A stretch of DNA of 64,000 nucleotides, from positions 1 through 64,000 of the forward strand of contig JAEPNV010000016.1 in assembly GCA_017643215.1 (NCBI GenBank). The letters are read 5' to 3'. A program made the position numbers and the translations under genes. Each line of letters begins with the position of its first letter. Position 1 is the stretch's first letter. The DNA comes from Roseibium sp. GTDB lineage: Bacteria; Pseudomonadota; Alphaproteobacteria; Rhizobiales; Stappiaceae. The notes under the pieces were generated by a model, which was not told the origin of the DNA, searched no databases, and was given only the letters and a program-made list of their open reading frames with translations. Positions 29,338 to 38,381 of this stretch are shown here, in pieces.

Positions 29338-29719
29338 GTGCTTGCAAACCGCCCCTTCGGCCAGCCCGTGATGGGCGGCTTGCCGCGCGGAGAGGACGTT
29401 GGTCTCTTTGGCCTTCGGCCCGGCAGCCAGTCCTACAGGAACCCCTCCTCCGGTTTTTGGTTGCCCGCCCGCGTTGACGAGGGAGACGGGCGCGGTCAGA
29501 CGGTGCATGAATATGACGCGGAAACCGACCGCTACACCACATCCGGCACGGCAAAAATGAAGGAGCAAGGTGTTACGTTTATGCAGCCAGACGCGTTGCC
29601 TTCGAGGCGCTGCTGTGAGCCCCAACGCGGTGGCGGGATTATCAGACTGGTCCAGTGCTTCAGGAACTGCTCATACCTATTGACTGGTCAAGCCACCACA
29701 TGTGTGAACCTGACGTGGT
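29338..29719. other. Intergenic region after the PilZ gene
   Basis: 382 bases in which I recognise no gene. An open plus frame runs through it but has no ribosome site, no family and poor codon use. The stretch 29360-29470 is rich in short hairpins (for example GGCCTTCGGCC), so a structured RNA is possible but not identified. A TGAACC/GGTTCA inverted repeat (29705-29722) overlaps the stop codon of the GMC gene. Confidence 0.4.
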
Positions 29720-31321
29720 TCAGGCATCTTCCGTGATGAGGTCGCTGGCCTTCTCGGCCAGCATGGCCGTCGGGGCGTTGGTGTTGGAGCCGATCAGGCT
29801 TGGAAACACGCTGCTGTCACAAACCCGCAAACCCTCGAAACCACGGACCCTCAGGCGCGTATCGACCACGCTGTTGTTGTCCGATCCCATCCGGCACGTT
29901 CCGACCGGATGATATGACGTCCTGCAGTGCGTCCTGACAAATTCACGCAATTCGTCGTCGGTTTTGAGCGAACCGTCTGGAAGCACGACCCGGCGTACAT
30001 GTTTTGCAAGGGCTGGCTGCGTGAAGATCTCGAGACCAGTTTTGAGCCCCCGGACAGTGGTTTCCACGTCGTCCGGATGGCCCATGAAATTGGGATCGAC
30101 CAAAGGCGGCTCGTCGGGATCCTGTGACGCGAGCTGGATGGTGCCGCGCGCCTTCGGCCTCAGGCCATAGCAATTCAAAGTGATCCCGGACCGCCCGGGC
30201 GCGACGCCTCCCACGCCGTCCTCTGCCGATGCTCCGGCCAGGAAATGGAACTGAAGATCGGGCGTCGAATGGTCATCTCCCGAATACCAGAAGAGCCCTC
30301 CCTCCACGACGTTGCTGGCGACCGGACCGCTGCGGAACAAGGCGTATTGGAGCCCCGCCCAAGCGGCCATATGGGGCTTTTTGTATTTGTCGAGGCTTTG
30401 ATGCCCGGAAAGCTCGGCGACAAGGTCGATGTTCACGTGATCAGACAGGTTCGTTCCGACTTCGGCTACATCGGCCCGAACATCGATGCCGAGCGATTTC
30501 AAATGGTCGCCGGGGCCAATACCGGACAACATCAGCAGTTTTGGTGATCCGATCGCGCCAGCGGTGACGATGACTTCGCATTCTGCGTAGACGGATTTCT
30601 TCCGTCCGCGATGCCGGAATTCCACGCCCGTCGCGCGGTATCCATCAAAAAGCAACCGCTGACTGGCCGCCTGCGTCAGGATCGTGAGGTTCGGACGGCT
30701 TCTTGCCGGATCGAGATAGCCGCGGGCCGCCGAGCATCTTCGGCCCCCGACCACGTTTAACTGGTAGTAGCCGGCGCCAGCCTGCGTCGCGCCGTTAAAG
30801 TCGTGATTGTAGGGGATGCCGAGCTGTTGACAGGCCATGACAAAGGCCCGCGTCATGGGCTGAGGATTGGCGACGTTGGAGATCCCAAGCGGCCCATCTG
30901 TGCCGTGCCAGCAATCCGCCAGAGCCGTATTCCCTTCCGACTTCAGGAAATAAGGCTGCACGTCCTCGAACGACCATCCCGGGCATCCTTCCTCGGTGGC
31001 CCAACGGTCATAATCGGCGGGAACGCCGCGGGTAAAAACCTCGGCGTTTATCGAACTGCCGCCGCCCAGTACCCGCCCCTGTGCATAGGGAATTCGGCGG
31101 TTACCGGCGTGCTTCTGGGGTACGGTCGAATAGCCCCATGTCAGGCCTCCACCGGTCATCTTGGCAAAGCCGACGGGCATGTGAATGTAGGGATGCCAAT
31201 CGCGCCCTCCCGCCTCGAGCAGTAGGACGTTGTTGGCGGAAGATTCACTCAGGCGCGCGGCAAGCACACAGCCCGCAGTCCCGCCCCCGACAATGATGTG
31301 ACTATAGGCGGTCTGCGGCAT
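29720..31321 (-). CDS. GMC-family FAD oxidoreductase, cluster A
   Basis: A 533-residue glucose-methanol-choline oxidoreductase. The N-terminal HIIVGGGTAGCVLAARLSE binds FAD, GRVLGGGSSINAEVFTRG is the GMC signature 1, and TAGAIGSPKLLMLSGIGPGDHL is signature 2. The catalytic His pair region is SYHPVGTCRMG near residue 475, followed by the Asn of IGSNTNAPTAMLAEKA. It oxidises an alcohol to a carbonyl, passing electrons to a quinone or carrier. It is a clear paralogue of the cluster B protein at 59419 (shared LEAGGRDWHP, GFAKMT, VPQKH). It lies 9 bases after the TetR gene and ends the long minus-strand operon. Confidence 0.93.
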   Translation of the reverse strand: MPQTAYSHIIVGGGTAGCVLAARLSESSANNVLLLEAGGRDWHPYIHMPVGFAKMTGGGLTWGYSTVPQKHAGNRRIPYAQGRVLGGGSSINAEVFTRGVPADYDRWATEEGCPGWSFEDVQPYFLKSEGNTALADCWHGTDGPLGISNVANPQPMTRAFVMACQQLGIPYNHDFNGATQAGAGYYQLNVVGGRRCSAARGYLDPARSRPNLTILTQAASQRLLFDGYRATGVEFRHRGRKKSVYAECEVIVTAGAIGSPKLLMLSGIGPGDHLKSLGIDVRADVAEVGTNLSDHVNIDLVAELSGHQSLDKYKKPHMAAWAGLQYALFRSGPVASNVVEGGLFWYSGDDHSTPDLQFHFLAGASAEDGVGGVAPGRSGITLNCYGLRPKARGTIQLASQDPDEPPLVDPNFMGHPDDVETTVRGLKTGLEIFTQPALAKHVRRVVLPDGSLKTDDELREFVRTHCRTSYHPVGTCRMGSDNNSVVDTRLRVRGFEGLRVCDSSVFPSLIGSNTNAPTAMLAEKASDLITEDA

Positions 31322-31330
31322 GGTCTGTCA

Positions 31331-32008
31331 TCACTCGCGTCGAGCAATCTCCTCTTTCGACATGATGGACCGAAGCACGAAATCGACCATGAAGGCACGG
31401 CGTGTCGCCAGCGCGTCGTTTGACATGTGGTCGAAATTGTAGATCTGCGAGTTGGTGAAGCGGTTGTTCAGGTAATAAAAGCCAAGTGCGGCGATGGAAT
31501 GATTGAGTTGCAGTGGATCGATGCCTTCGCGCATCTCTCCGTTCTCCACACCGCTTTTCAGGATTGCCCTCACCCGCTCCAACAGCGCGCTGGTCCGGCG
31601 TTTCACGATCCCGGATTTTTTCAAATAGACCGCGCCCAGCAGGTTCTCCTGGTTCACTAGTGCAATGAAGTCCGGGTTGGCGACGTAGTAATCCCAGGTC
31701 GCCTCGACCAGCCTCTTGATCGCATCGAGGGGTTCGAGTTCTTCCAGCGGCAGCGCCTCTTCCATCTTGCGGATGCCGAGATAGGCTTCCTGCAGCACCG
31801 CGATGTAGAGGTCTTCCTTGGACCCGAAGTAGTGATAGATCATCTTCTTGTTGAGACCGGTTGGATCGGCAATGCCTTCGATCCCGGCGAGCGCAAAGCC
31901 CTTGTCCGCGAACTCGCGCTTGGCCGAGGCAAGCAAATCCGCCTTTGCCTGCTCCGCGTTGCGCCCACTGCGCCGCACCTTCGGTTTTCTGGCTGCTGTC
32001 TCGTTCAT
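31331..32008 (-). CDS. TetR-family regulator of cluster A
   Basis: A 225-residue TetR protein. The N-terminal helix-turn-helix spans about residues 20-65 (LLASAKREFADKGFALAGIEGIADPTGLNKKMIYHYFGSKEDLY in pieces), followed by an all-helical ligand domain with a TetR_C-type pattern (YYVANPDFIALVNQENL, GFYYLNNRFTN). Probably represses the cluster and is released by a pathway intermediate. The three matching palindromes at 35213, 40003 and 40925 are the likely operators. The start has GAGGA 8 bases upstream. Located within the operon after the permease genes, so it would be autoregulated. Confidence 0.9.
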   Translation of the reverse strand: MNETAARKPKVRRSGRNAEQAKADLLASAKREFADKGFALAGIEGIADPTGLNKKMIYHYFGSKEDLYIAVLQEAYLGIRKMEEALPLEELEPLDAIKRLVEATWDYYVANPDFIALVNQENLLGAVYLKKSGIVKRRTSALLERVRAILKSGVENGEMREGIDPLQLNHSIAALGFYYLNNRFTNSQIYNFDHMSNDALATRRAFMVDFVLRSIMSKEEIARRE

Positions 32009-32033
32009 GCTGGATCCTCATGGCCTTCGCAGC

Positions 32034-32885
32034 TCAGCCCTTGCTCGCGCCGAGCGTCAGACCGGCGATGAAATGCCTTTGCATTGCAAAAAACATCATG
32101 ACCGGTGGCAGCGCGGCAATCAACGACCCTGCCGCCAGGAGGTTGAATGAAGAGATATACTGACCCTTGAGTGTTGTCAGGCCGAGCGTGATTGGCCGTA
32201 GCTCATCGGACTGGATCAGGATGAGCGGCCAGAAAAAGTCATTCCAGATGAACGTGAACTGAAGGACCGCCAGGGCCGCAAGCGCAGGACGGACGAGCGG
32301 GACGATGATATGGACCAGAATCTTCCACTCACTCACGCCCTCGGCGCGCGCCGCTTCCACGAGCTCGAACGGCAACTCGGCGATGAAGTTGCGCATGAAG
32401 AACGTGCAGAATCCGGTCTGGAAGGCGATCTGGAACAAGATCACGCCCCAGTAGGTATCATAAACCCCAAGATCGAGCGTCAGTTGGCGCACCGGGATCA
32501 TGAGGATCTGGAAGGGCACGAAGTTTCCGGCGATGAACAGCGCAAGAAGGATAAAGCGCCCGCTAAACCGGTAAAGCGCCAAACCGGCTCCGGCCAGTGT
32601 CGACAGGAAAAGTGCGCCGACAATCGAAGGCACGGTGATGATGACGCTGTTCAAGAGGTAAACGCCAATCGAGGAAGACCCAAAGACGGCCGAGAAATTC
32701 TCGATGAAGGCCCACTCGGTCGGAATGCCCCAGTAGTTGCCGTAGTTCAGATCGGACAGCGAACGCCCGGCGGTCGCCACGATTGCGATCATCGGCAGAA
32801 GCCAGACTATCAGCGATATCGGCAGGGCCACCTTGTAGGCAATTTGCCGGGAGCGGCTCGAGTCCTGTATCGGGCGGGGAAACAT
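32034..32885 (-). CDS. Sugar ABC transporter permease, MalG/UgpE type
   Basis: A 283-residue inner-membrane permease of the CUT1 sugar family with six membrane helices. The EAA loop that contacts the ATPase reads EAARAEGVSEWKILVHIIVPLVRP near residue 190. The first helix segment is PISLIVWLLPMIAIVATAG. Its ATG overlaps the stop codon of the preceding permease by one base (TGATG). The partners are the permease at 32885, the binding protein at 33872 and the ATPase at 35724. Confidence 0.92.
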   Translation of the reverse strand: MFPRPIQDSSRSRQIAYKVALPISLIVWLLPMIAIVATAGRSLSDLNYGNYWGIPTEWAFIENFSAVFGSSSIGVYLLNSVIITVPSIVGALFLSTLAGAGLALYRFSGRFILLALFIAGNFVPFQILMIPVRQLTLDLGVYDTYWGVILFQIAFQTGFCTFFMRNFIAELPFELVEAARAEGVSEWKILVHIIVPLVRPALAALAVLQFTFIWNDFFWPLILIQSDELRPITLGLTTLKGQYISSFNLLAAGSLIAALPPVMMFFAMQRHFIAGLTLGASKG

Positions 32886-33811
32886 CAACGCGCTCCTTTT
32901 TCGTTCTTATTCAGCCGCATGAGGAACCACACGATGTAGACGTTCATGATCAGGAACAGCACCGTGGCGATCGCAGACGCGTAACCCATCCGATACCTGA
33001 AGATCGCGTTGTCATACATGTAGTAGGCCAGCACGTTGGAAGAGTTGTAGGGCCCGCCTTCGGTCATGATGGCGACAAGGTCGAATGACCGCAGCGCACC
33101 GATGACGGTCACAACGAGCGCGATGAATGTTGCCGCCTTCAACTGCGGCAGGATGATTTTCACGAGAAGCCGCCAGCCCTTGGCTCCATCCAGTCGTGCC
33201 GCTTCGATCATCTCCGGATTCACGCTGTTCAACCCGGTCAGATACAAGATCATGCAATAAGCGGTCTGCGGCCAAAGCCCGGCAACGATGATGCCGAAGG
33301 TCGCCCAGTTTTCATCCGCAAGGATTGGGGGAAGACTTACGCCAAGCGGATCGAGCAATGTCGCCAGCAATCCAAACGCAGGATCATAAAACCAGGCAAA
33401 GACCAGGCCGACGACGATTTGCGACACGACGAACGGGAAGAAGAAAAGCGATTTGACGAGCCTTATGCCGTAAACGTTCTGGTTGAGAAACAATGCAACG
33501 AACAGACCCAGAACCGGCGCCAAGAGAAAAAACACGAGCCAATAGATGTTGTTGACCAACGACTTCCAAAACACCGGATCGTCTAAAAGAAGCCGGTAGT
33601 TGTTGAATCCCACCCACTTTTTCGGACCGATCCCTTGCCATTCGGTGAAGGACAGAGCGATCGACTGAATGATCGGGTAGATCACAAAGATTGAGAACAT
33701 CGCGAAGGCCGGCGCGATGAAAACGAGCGGCATGATGAGCAGCTTGTGCTTTCGAAAAAAGGTTACTGACCTTTCCGCTCGGTGATCGGTCATGATCGTT
33801 ATCTCGGCCAT
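32885..33811 (-). CDS. Sugar ABC transporter permease, MalF/UgpA type
   Basis: A 308-residue permease with six membrane helices; the first follows the short basic leader (RKHKLLIMPLVFIAPAFAMF). The EAA loop is EAARLDGAKGWRLLVKIILP near residue 215. It pairs with the downstream permease to form the membrane channel. GGGAG lies 8 bases before ATG 33811. The gap from the binding-protein gene is 60 bases. Confidence 0.92.
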   Translation of the reverse strand: MAEITIMTDHRAERSVTFFRKHKLLIMPLVFIAPAFAMFSIFVIYPIIQSIALSFTEWQGIGPKKWVGFNNYRLLLDDPVFWKSLVNNIYWLVFFLLAPVLGLFVALFLNQNVYGIRLVKSLFFFPFVVSQIVVGLVFAWFYDPAFGLLATLLDPLGVSLPPILADENWATFGIIVAGLWPQTAYCMILYLTGLNSVNPEMIEAARLDGAKGWRLLVKIILPQLKAATFIALVVTVIGALRSFDLVAIMTEGGPYNSSNVLAYYMYDNAIFRYRMGYASAIATVLFLIMNVYIVWFLMRLNKNEKGAR

Positions 33812-33871
33812 CGTGATGCTCCCCGTGAGGTCGGGACCGGAAAGAGAGCTCCCGGCCCCATGCGCGTTTGA

Positions 33872-35104
33872 TCAGAGTCCGCCGTAAATGCGCGCGCGCT
33901 CGGATTCGATGCGCTCGAGGATCTGATCGATCCGGTCGGGATTCTTAAGGAACTCCTGGAAGCCCTGCATGCCGACGCGGGCCAGCGCGGGATCGGTGTC
34001 GCGATCATAGAACTGCATGATCCCGTCAGCCTTGCTGAGCTGGGCAAAGCCGCCCTTCGCAAAACGGTCGTCTTTGACCGAGGCGTTGACATTCGGCGGC
34101 AGCATATCGAGCGTCGCGGCCGTCTTGGTCTGCACATCCGCCTGCGCGGCGAAGGCAAGGAACAGACGAGCATCCTCCTTGTTTTTCGCATTGACGGGAA
34201 TGTGGAAGCTGTCGGTCGGCGCGTCCTCATAAATCCCGACTTCTGGGTCGATCGTCGGGAACGGGAACCACTCCACCTGCTTACGGACATCTTCGGGGAA
34301 CATCGACACGATGAACGGCGCGAGCAGATACATCGCCGCCTCGCCCTGGTTCATGAACGGCAGTGCCTCTTGGAACGAATAGCCGGCGTGGTTGTCGATA
34401 TAGAAATCCGCCTTGACCAGTTCGCCCCATTTCTCGAAGACGTTCTTCACGCGCTCGTCCGTATAGGCGACCCTGCCGTCCATCAGATCGGCATGGAATT
34501 CGACGCCGTTGATCCGAAGGTTCAGGAAGTCAAACCAGCCGGCTGCGGGCCAGAGGTTCTTCGTGCCGATCGTGACCGGGGTGATTCCGGCGGCGTTAAG
34601 CTGCGCCCCAACCTCAAGGAACTCCTCCCAATTCGTAGGAGTTTCCGTGATCCCCGCCTTTTCGAAAAGGTCCTTCCGATAGTAGAAACCCCAGGCATAA
34701 TAAGCGTAAGGAACACCGTACTGTTTGCCGTCGACCGAGGACGCACCGACCACGGCAGGCATGCTCTCATAGAGCCCCTCGGCTTTCCAAACGTCCGACA
34801 CGTCCTCCAAAAGCCCAAGGTCAACAAAGACCTTCATCCGGTTGCCCGCGTTCCAGGTGATGAGATCCGGGGCATCTGAAACCAGGAAGTTGCGCATCGC
34901 GGTTTTGAAGGCTTCGTGGTCGTAAAGGTTGAACTTCACGTCAATGTCGGGATAGGCCGCCTCGAAGTCGGCGATTAGGTCTTCCATCGCCTGTTTCTGC
35001 GCCGGGTCCGACGTGTTCGCGTTCATCACCAGATCGCGCGCAGAAGCTGTCGTTGCAAAGGCTGCCAGTGCAACTGCGCATACGGCCGTCTTGAAGTGTC
35101 TCAT
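33872..35104 (-). CDS. Periplasmic sugar-binding protein, cluster A
   Basis: A 410-residue extracellular solute-binding protein (family 1, CUT1 type). Signal peptide: MRHFKTAVCAVALAAFATTASA, cleaved before about residue 23. The mature part has the family pattern DLIADFEAAYPDIDVKF, PDLITWNAGNRMKVFVDLG, YGVPYAYYAWGFYYRKDLFEKAGI and MNQGEAAMYLLAPF. Many Trp and Tyr residues suit a sugar or polyol ligand, but the ligand is unknown. AAGGAAGG lies 5 bases before the ATG. A TetR-type palindrome at 35213 lies 109 bases upstream, suggesting its own regulated promoter. Confidence 0.92.
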   Translation of the reverse strand: MRHFKTAVCAVALAAFATTASARDLVMNANTSDPAQKQAMEDLIADFEAAYPDIDVKFNLYDHEAFKTAMRNFLVSDAPDLITWNAGNRMKVFVDLGLLEDVSDVWKAEGLYESMPAVVGASSVDGKQYGVPYAYYAWGFYYRKDLFEKAGITETPTNWEEFLEVGAQLNAAGITPVTIGTKNLWPAAGWFDFLNLRINGVEFHADLMDGRVAYTDERVKNVFEKWGELVKADFYIDNHAGYSFQEALPFMNQGEAAMYLLAPFIVSMFPEDVRKQVEWFPFPTIDPEVGIYEDAPTDSFHIPVNAKNKEDARLFLAFAAQADVQTKTAATLDMLPPNVNASVKDDRFAKGGFAQLSKADGIMQFYDRDTDPALARVGMQGFQEFLKNPDRIDQILERIESERARIYGGL

Positions 35105-35212
35105 TGTCCTTCCTTTCCCTAGAAGCGGCCGCAGATTGCGCGCCGATGTCTTGGCCGATTGATCCGACCATTCCCGAGCCCATTCGAGCGGGCTAGAAGC
35201 TCAATTTTTTTA

Positions 35213-35228
35213 AACTCACTGGTGAGTT
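35213..35228. promoter_or_regulatory. Putative TetR operator 1
   Basis: The palindrome AACTCAC-TG-GTGAGTT has 7-base perfect arms and a 2-base centre. It lies upstream of the binding-protein gene and just touches the stop codon of the MaoC gene. The same core recurs at 40003 and 40937. Confidence 0.65.
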
Positions 35229-35727
35229 ACTTTCCACTTGCAAAGCCCTGATCCTTTTCCCTTATGCGCATCAAAAGCGCGTTTCTTCCGGCCTGTACCG
35301 TGATGCCGTTTTGGTTCGTTACATCGAACCCCAGCTGGACGACGCCCCGGTCACCGCTGGAGGTGACGCGCATGTCCTCAACCAAAATGGTCGCGCCGAT
35401 ACTGTCGCCAGCCACAATAGGCGCCTTGAACGACCATTCATTCCAGCCGAGCGATGCGACCGCCTGCAGCTGTACTTCGGCGCGGTTCTTCAATCCGTCG
35501 GCAAGGCAAAGGCCCAGCAGACCGTGAGCGATCCGTCCCGGAAAACCCTGTTCACGGGCGAATTCGTCATCCATGTGGACGTCAAAGAAGTCTCCAGACA
35601 GCCCTGCGAAAGCCACGATGTGCGACTCTGTCACAGTAATCCGTCCCGTCCGGAAGAATGCTCCGACATGAAGGTCGTCATAGTACGCCTTGCCCGCCGG
35701 CAACCGTGATTGCTGTGCGTCCATCAT
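35227..35727 (-). CDS. MaoC-family acyl-CoA hydratase
   Basis: A 166-residue single hot-dog-fold hydratase. The catalytic Asp/His region is FAGLSGDFFDVHMDDEFARE near residue 43, with FPGRIAHGLLGL as the conserved helix. R-specific enoyl-CoA hydratases use this motif as G-D-x-N-P-x-H; here it reads GDFFDVH, so the Asp and His are kept but the Asn-Pro is not. It would add water to, or remove it from, a CoA thioester made by the CoA-transferase of the cluster. Its ATG overlaps the end of the ATPase gene by 4 bases. Confidence 0.85.
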   Translation of the reverse strand: MMDAQQSRLPAGKAYYDDLHVGAFFRTGRITVTESHIVAFAGLSGDFFDVHMDDEFAREQGFPGRIAHGLLGLCLADGLKNRAEVQLQAVASLGWNEWSFKAPIVAGDSIGATILVEDMRVTSSGDRGVVQLGFDVTNQNGITVQAGRNALLMRIREKDQGFASGK

Positions 35728-36851
35728 GCCGCTGCTGCCCGTGTCCGGATCGCTCCCGCGGATGTGCTCAGCGTCCGGCCCTGATCATCGAAGAGGTGAC
35801 AGTAGTCATCCTTGACAAGGGCGGTCACCGCCATTCCGGACCGGGGCGGCGTTTCGCTCTCGGCCTTGAGGATCACCTCCTGTGACGCATTCGTCCTGCC
35901 ATAGACGTAGGCGATCCCGCCGAGGTTTTCGACGACATCTACTAAGACCTTGAGGCCTGCGCCACCGGGCGTTCCAAGGAAATGCTCCGGCCGGATACCG
36001 ATTGTCACGGCTTGTCCAGGCGCGACCTGCGCGCCTTCGCGGAGCGGAATGCGAAGGATGTGGTCAGGCGCGTCCGGAACCGAGACCCGGGCTTCACCGT
36101 TCGTGCCATCGACGACCTGAGCCTTCAGGAAGTTCATCTGTGGCGACCCGATAAACCCGGCTACGAAACGGTTGTCAGGCGACATGTAAAGATCGAGCGG
36201 CGAGCCGATCTGCTCGACCACACCATCGCGCAGAACGACAATCTTGTCGGCCATGGTCATCGCTTCGACCTGGTCGTGGGTGACGTAGATCATGGTCGCG
36301 CCGATCTCGTTGTGCAGCTTCGACAATTCGACTCGCATCTGAACCCGAAGCTCGGCATCGAGATTTGAAAGCGGCTCGTCAAACAAGAAAACCTTGGGTT
36401 CACGCACGATGGCCCTGCCGATCGCCACGCGCTGACGCTGGCCGCCCGACATCTCCTTCGGCTTGCGATCCAGAAGATGGGTGATCTGCAGGATTTCGGC
36501 TGCCCGCTTCACGCGTTTTTCGACAACGCTCTGGGGGGTCTTTGCCATCCGCAGGGCAAAGCTCATGTTTTCGGCGACCGTCATGTGCGGGTAAAGCGCA
36601 TAGGACTGAAAAACCATCGCGGTTCCCCGTTCCGAGGCTTCGACATCGCTCATGTCCTCGTTGCCGATCAGCAATTGACCAAACGTGATTTTTTCCAGTC
36701 CGCAGATCATCCGCAGCAGCGTGGACTTGCCGCAGCCGGAAGGACCGACGAACACCACGAATTCACCATGCTTCGCTTCGAGATCGACGCCCTTGATGAC
36801 GTCAATCGGACCGAAGGATTTGCGCACGTTCTTCAGGATTACATCAGCCAT
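35724..36851 (-). CDS. Sugar ABC transporter ATP-binding protein, UgpC/MsmK type
   Basis: A 375-residue ATPase. Walker A is GPSGCGKSTLL near residue 37, signature MSGGQRQRVA near 133, Walker B VFLFDEPLSNLD, switch His in YVTHDQVEAMTM. The C-terminal 130 residues form the regulatory TOBE/OB domain typical of MalK-like subunits. Powers the importer made of the genes at 32034, 32885 and 33872. It is separated from its permeases by the MaoC and binding-protein genes, so uptake and catabolism are interleaved in one operon. Confidence 0.93.
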   Translation of the reverse strand: MADVILKNVRKSFGPIDVIKGVDLEAKHGEFVVFVGPSGCGKSTLLRMICGLEKITFGQLLIGNEDMSDVEASERGTAMVFQSYALYPHMTVAENMSFALRMAKTPQSVVEKRVKRAAEILQITHLLDRKPKEMSGGQRQRVAIGRAIVREPKVFLFDEPLSNLDAELRVQMRVELSKLHNEIGATMIYVTHDQVEAMTMADKIVVLRDGVVEQIGSPLDLYMSPDNRFVAGFIGSPQMNFLKAQVVDGTNGEARVSVPDAPDHILRIPLREGAQVAPGQAVTIGIRPEHFLGTPGGAGLKVLVDVVENLGGIAYVYGRTNASQEVILKAESETPPRSGMAVTALVKDDYCHLFDDQGRTLSTSAGAIRTRAAAA

Positions 36852-36881
36852 GTGCCTGCTCCTTGATTGATTGAACCAGCA

Positions 36882-38381
36882 TCATGCGCCCTCGACCCAG
36901 CGTTCCGACTGCCTGCCGACCTGGAGATGGACGGATTTCAATTCTGTATATTCCTCGACCCCGTAGCGGCCGGTTTCGCGGCCATTTCCGGATTGCTTGA
37001 ACCCACCTAGCGGGAGTTCCGGAAACCCTTGAAGCGCCGAGTTCACCCAGACGCGGCCAGCCCTGATCCGCCGCGAGCAGGCAAGCGCTGTCGAGAGATC
37101 GTTGGTCCAGACATAGGCCGCGAGCCCAAAGTCCGAGTCATTGGCAAGGCGGATCGCCTCATCTGCCGTCTTAAAGGACATGACCGAAAGAACCGGACCG
37201 AAGATCTCTTCGCGCGCCACGCACATATCGGGTGTAACATTGGCGAGGACCGTGGGCGGATAGAAAAGTCCGGAGTGGTTTTCGGGGTCACCGCCGCAGA
37301 CGATATCAGCTCCCTCACGCACCCCGTCCCGCACCAGCTCCGAGATCCGGTCGTACTGTGCCTGGTTGATGATCGCGCCGATCCGCGACGCTGGATCCAG
37401 GGGATCGCCCATCCGAAGATCCTCGAGCCGTTCGGCGAGGCGGTTCTGAAATGCCTCGGCGATCCTCGCCTCGACAAGCAGCCGCGATCCCGCGATGCAG
37501 CATTCGCCCATGTTGATGGTCGCCGCCTTGATCACGCCGTCGACGGCAGCATCCAGATCACAATCAGCGAAGACGAGCGAGGGGGATTTGCCGCCAAGTT
37601 CCAGCGAGAGCTTCTTGATATTGCCCGCCGACGCAGCGATCGTTGCGCGCCCCACACGGGTCGATCCGGTGAAGGCCACCATATCAACGTCATTGCTGTC
37701 GATGATTGCCTGTCCGACCGGATCGCCGGTGCCGGCGATGATATTGCAGACGCCGTCGGGCAAACCGGCTTGCTTCAGGTAGCGGGCCAGCATCAGAGCC
37801 GTTCCGGACGTGAATTCGCTCGGCTTCACCACCACCGAACAGCCTGCCGCCAACGCGAAGGGCAGCCGCTCGGAGAGGATCAGAAGCGGAAAATTCCATG
37901 GGGTGATGATGCCCACCACGCCAATCGGTTCCCGCAGAACGAGGCCGAGCATCGACTGCCCAAGCGTGTTGTGGCTGTCGCCCGACAACATGCGTGCCGC
38001 ACCAGCGGCGTAGTCCCAAAGTTCGGCTGCGAACATCACTTCGCCGCGCGCCGCATCAAGTGGCTTGGAGGTCTCGAGCGTTTCGACCAGCGCCAGTTCC
38101 TCGGCATTCTGCCGGATCAAGCGCGCGACGTCCCGCAGAACCCTTGCCCGCTCACCCCCGTATTCAAACGCCCAATGGCCGGCATCGAAACTGTCACGCG
38201 CGGCCGTTATTGCGGCCTCGGCATCCGCCCGGGTGGATGCCGGGTAGGTGCCTACCAATCGACCATGCGCCGGGCTTTCTCGTTGAATGACACCGCCATC
38301 GGCCGCGCCATTGAACACACCGGCGATGAAATTCTGATGTGTGATAGGCGCCTCGAAGAGGCGGTTCGCGAGATCAAGCAT
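36882..38381 (-). CDS. NAD(P)-dependent aldehyde dehydrogenase, cluster A
   Basis: About 499 residues. The cofactor-binding TPWNFPLL, the FTGSTRVGR turn, the general-base Glu in LELGGKSPSLVF, and the nucleophile Cys in GECCIAGSRLLVE are all present, as is EIFGPVLSV near the end. It oxidises an aldehyde to the acid. It resembles the cluster B enzyme at 51363 closely (shared SHNTLG, MLG-V-L-EPIGVV, AGCxxVVKPSE, and the unusual double Cys in GECC). I start it at 38381, overlapping the CoA-transferase end by 8 bases; an upstream start at 38450 is possible but adds no family sequence. Confidence 0.92.
   Translation of the reverse strand: MLDLANRLFEAPITHQNFIAGVFNGAADGGVIQRESPAHGRLVGTYPASTRADAEAAITAARDSFDAGHWAFEYGGERARVLRDVARLIRQNAEELALVETLETSKPLDAARGEVMFAAELWDYAAGAARMLSGDSHNTLGQSMLGLVLREPIGVVGIITPWNFPLLILSERLPFALAAGCSVVVKPSEFTSGTALMLARYLKQAGLPDGVCNIIAGTGDPVGQAIIDSNDVDMVAFTGSTRVGRATIAASAGNIKKLSLELGGKSPSLVFADCDLDAAVDGVIKAATINMGECCIAGSRLLVEARIAEAFQNRLAERLEDLRMGDPLDPASRIGAIINQAQYDRISELVRDGVREGADIVCGGDPENHSGLFYPPTVLANVTPDMCVAREEIFGPVLSVMSFKTADEAIRLANDSDFGLAAYVWTNDLSTALACSRRIRAGRVWVNSALQGFPELPLGGFKQSGNGRETGRYGVEEYTELKSVHLQVGRQSERWVEGA

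Noticed and set aside
28708-29625. Minus-strand open frame of 305 codons across the PilZ gene
   Set aside because: The PilZ motifs lie in the plus frame; the minus frame has no recognisable domain or ribosome site.
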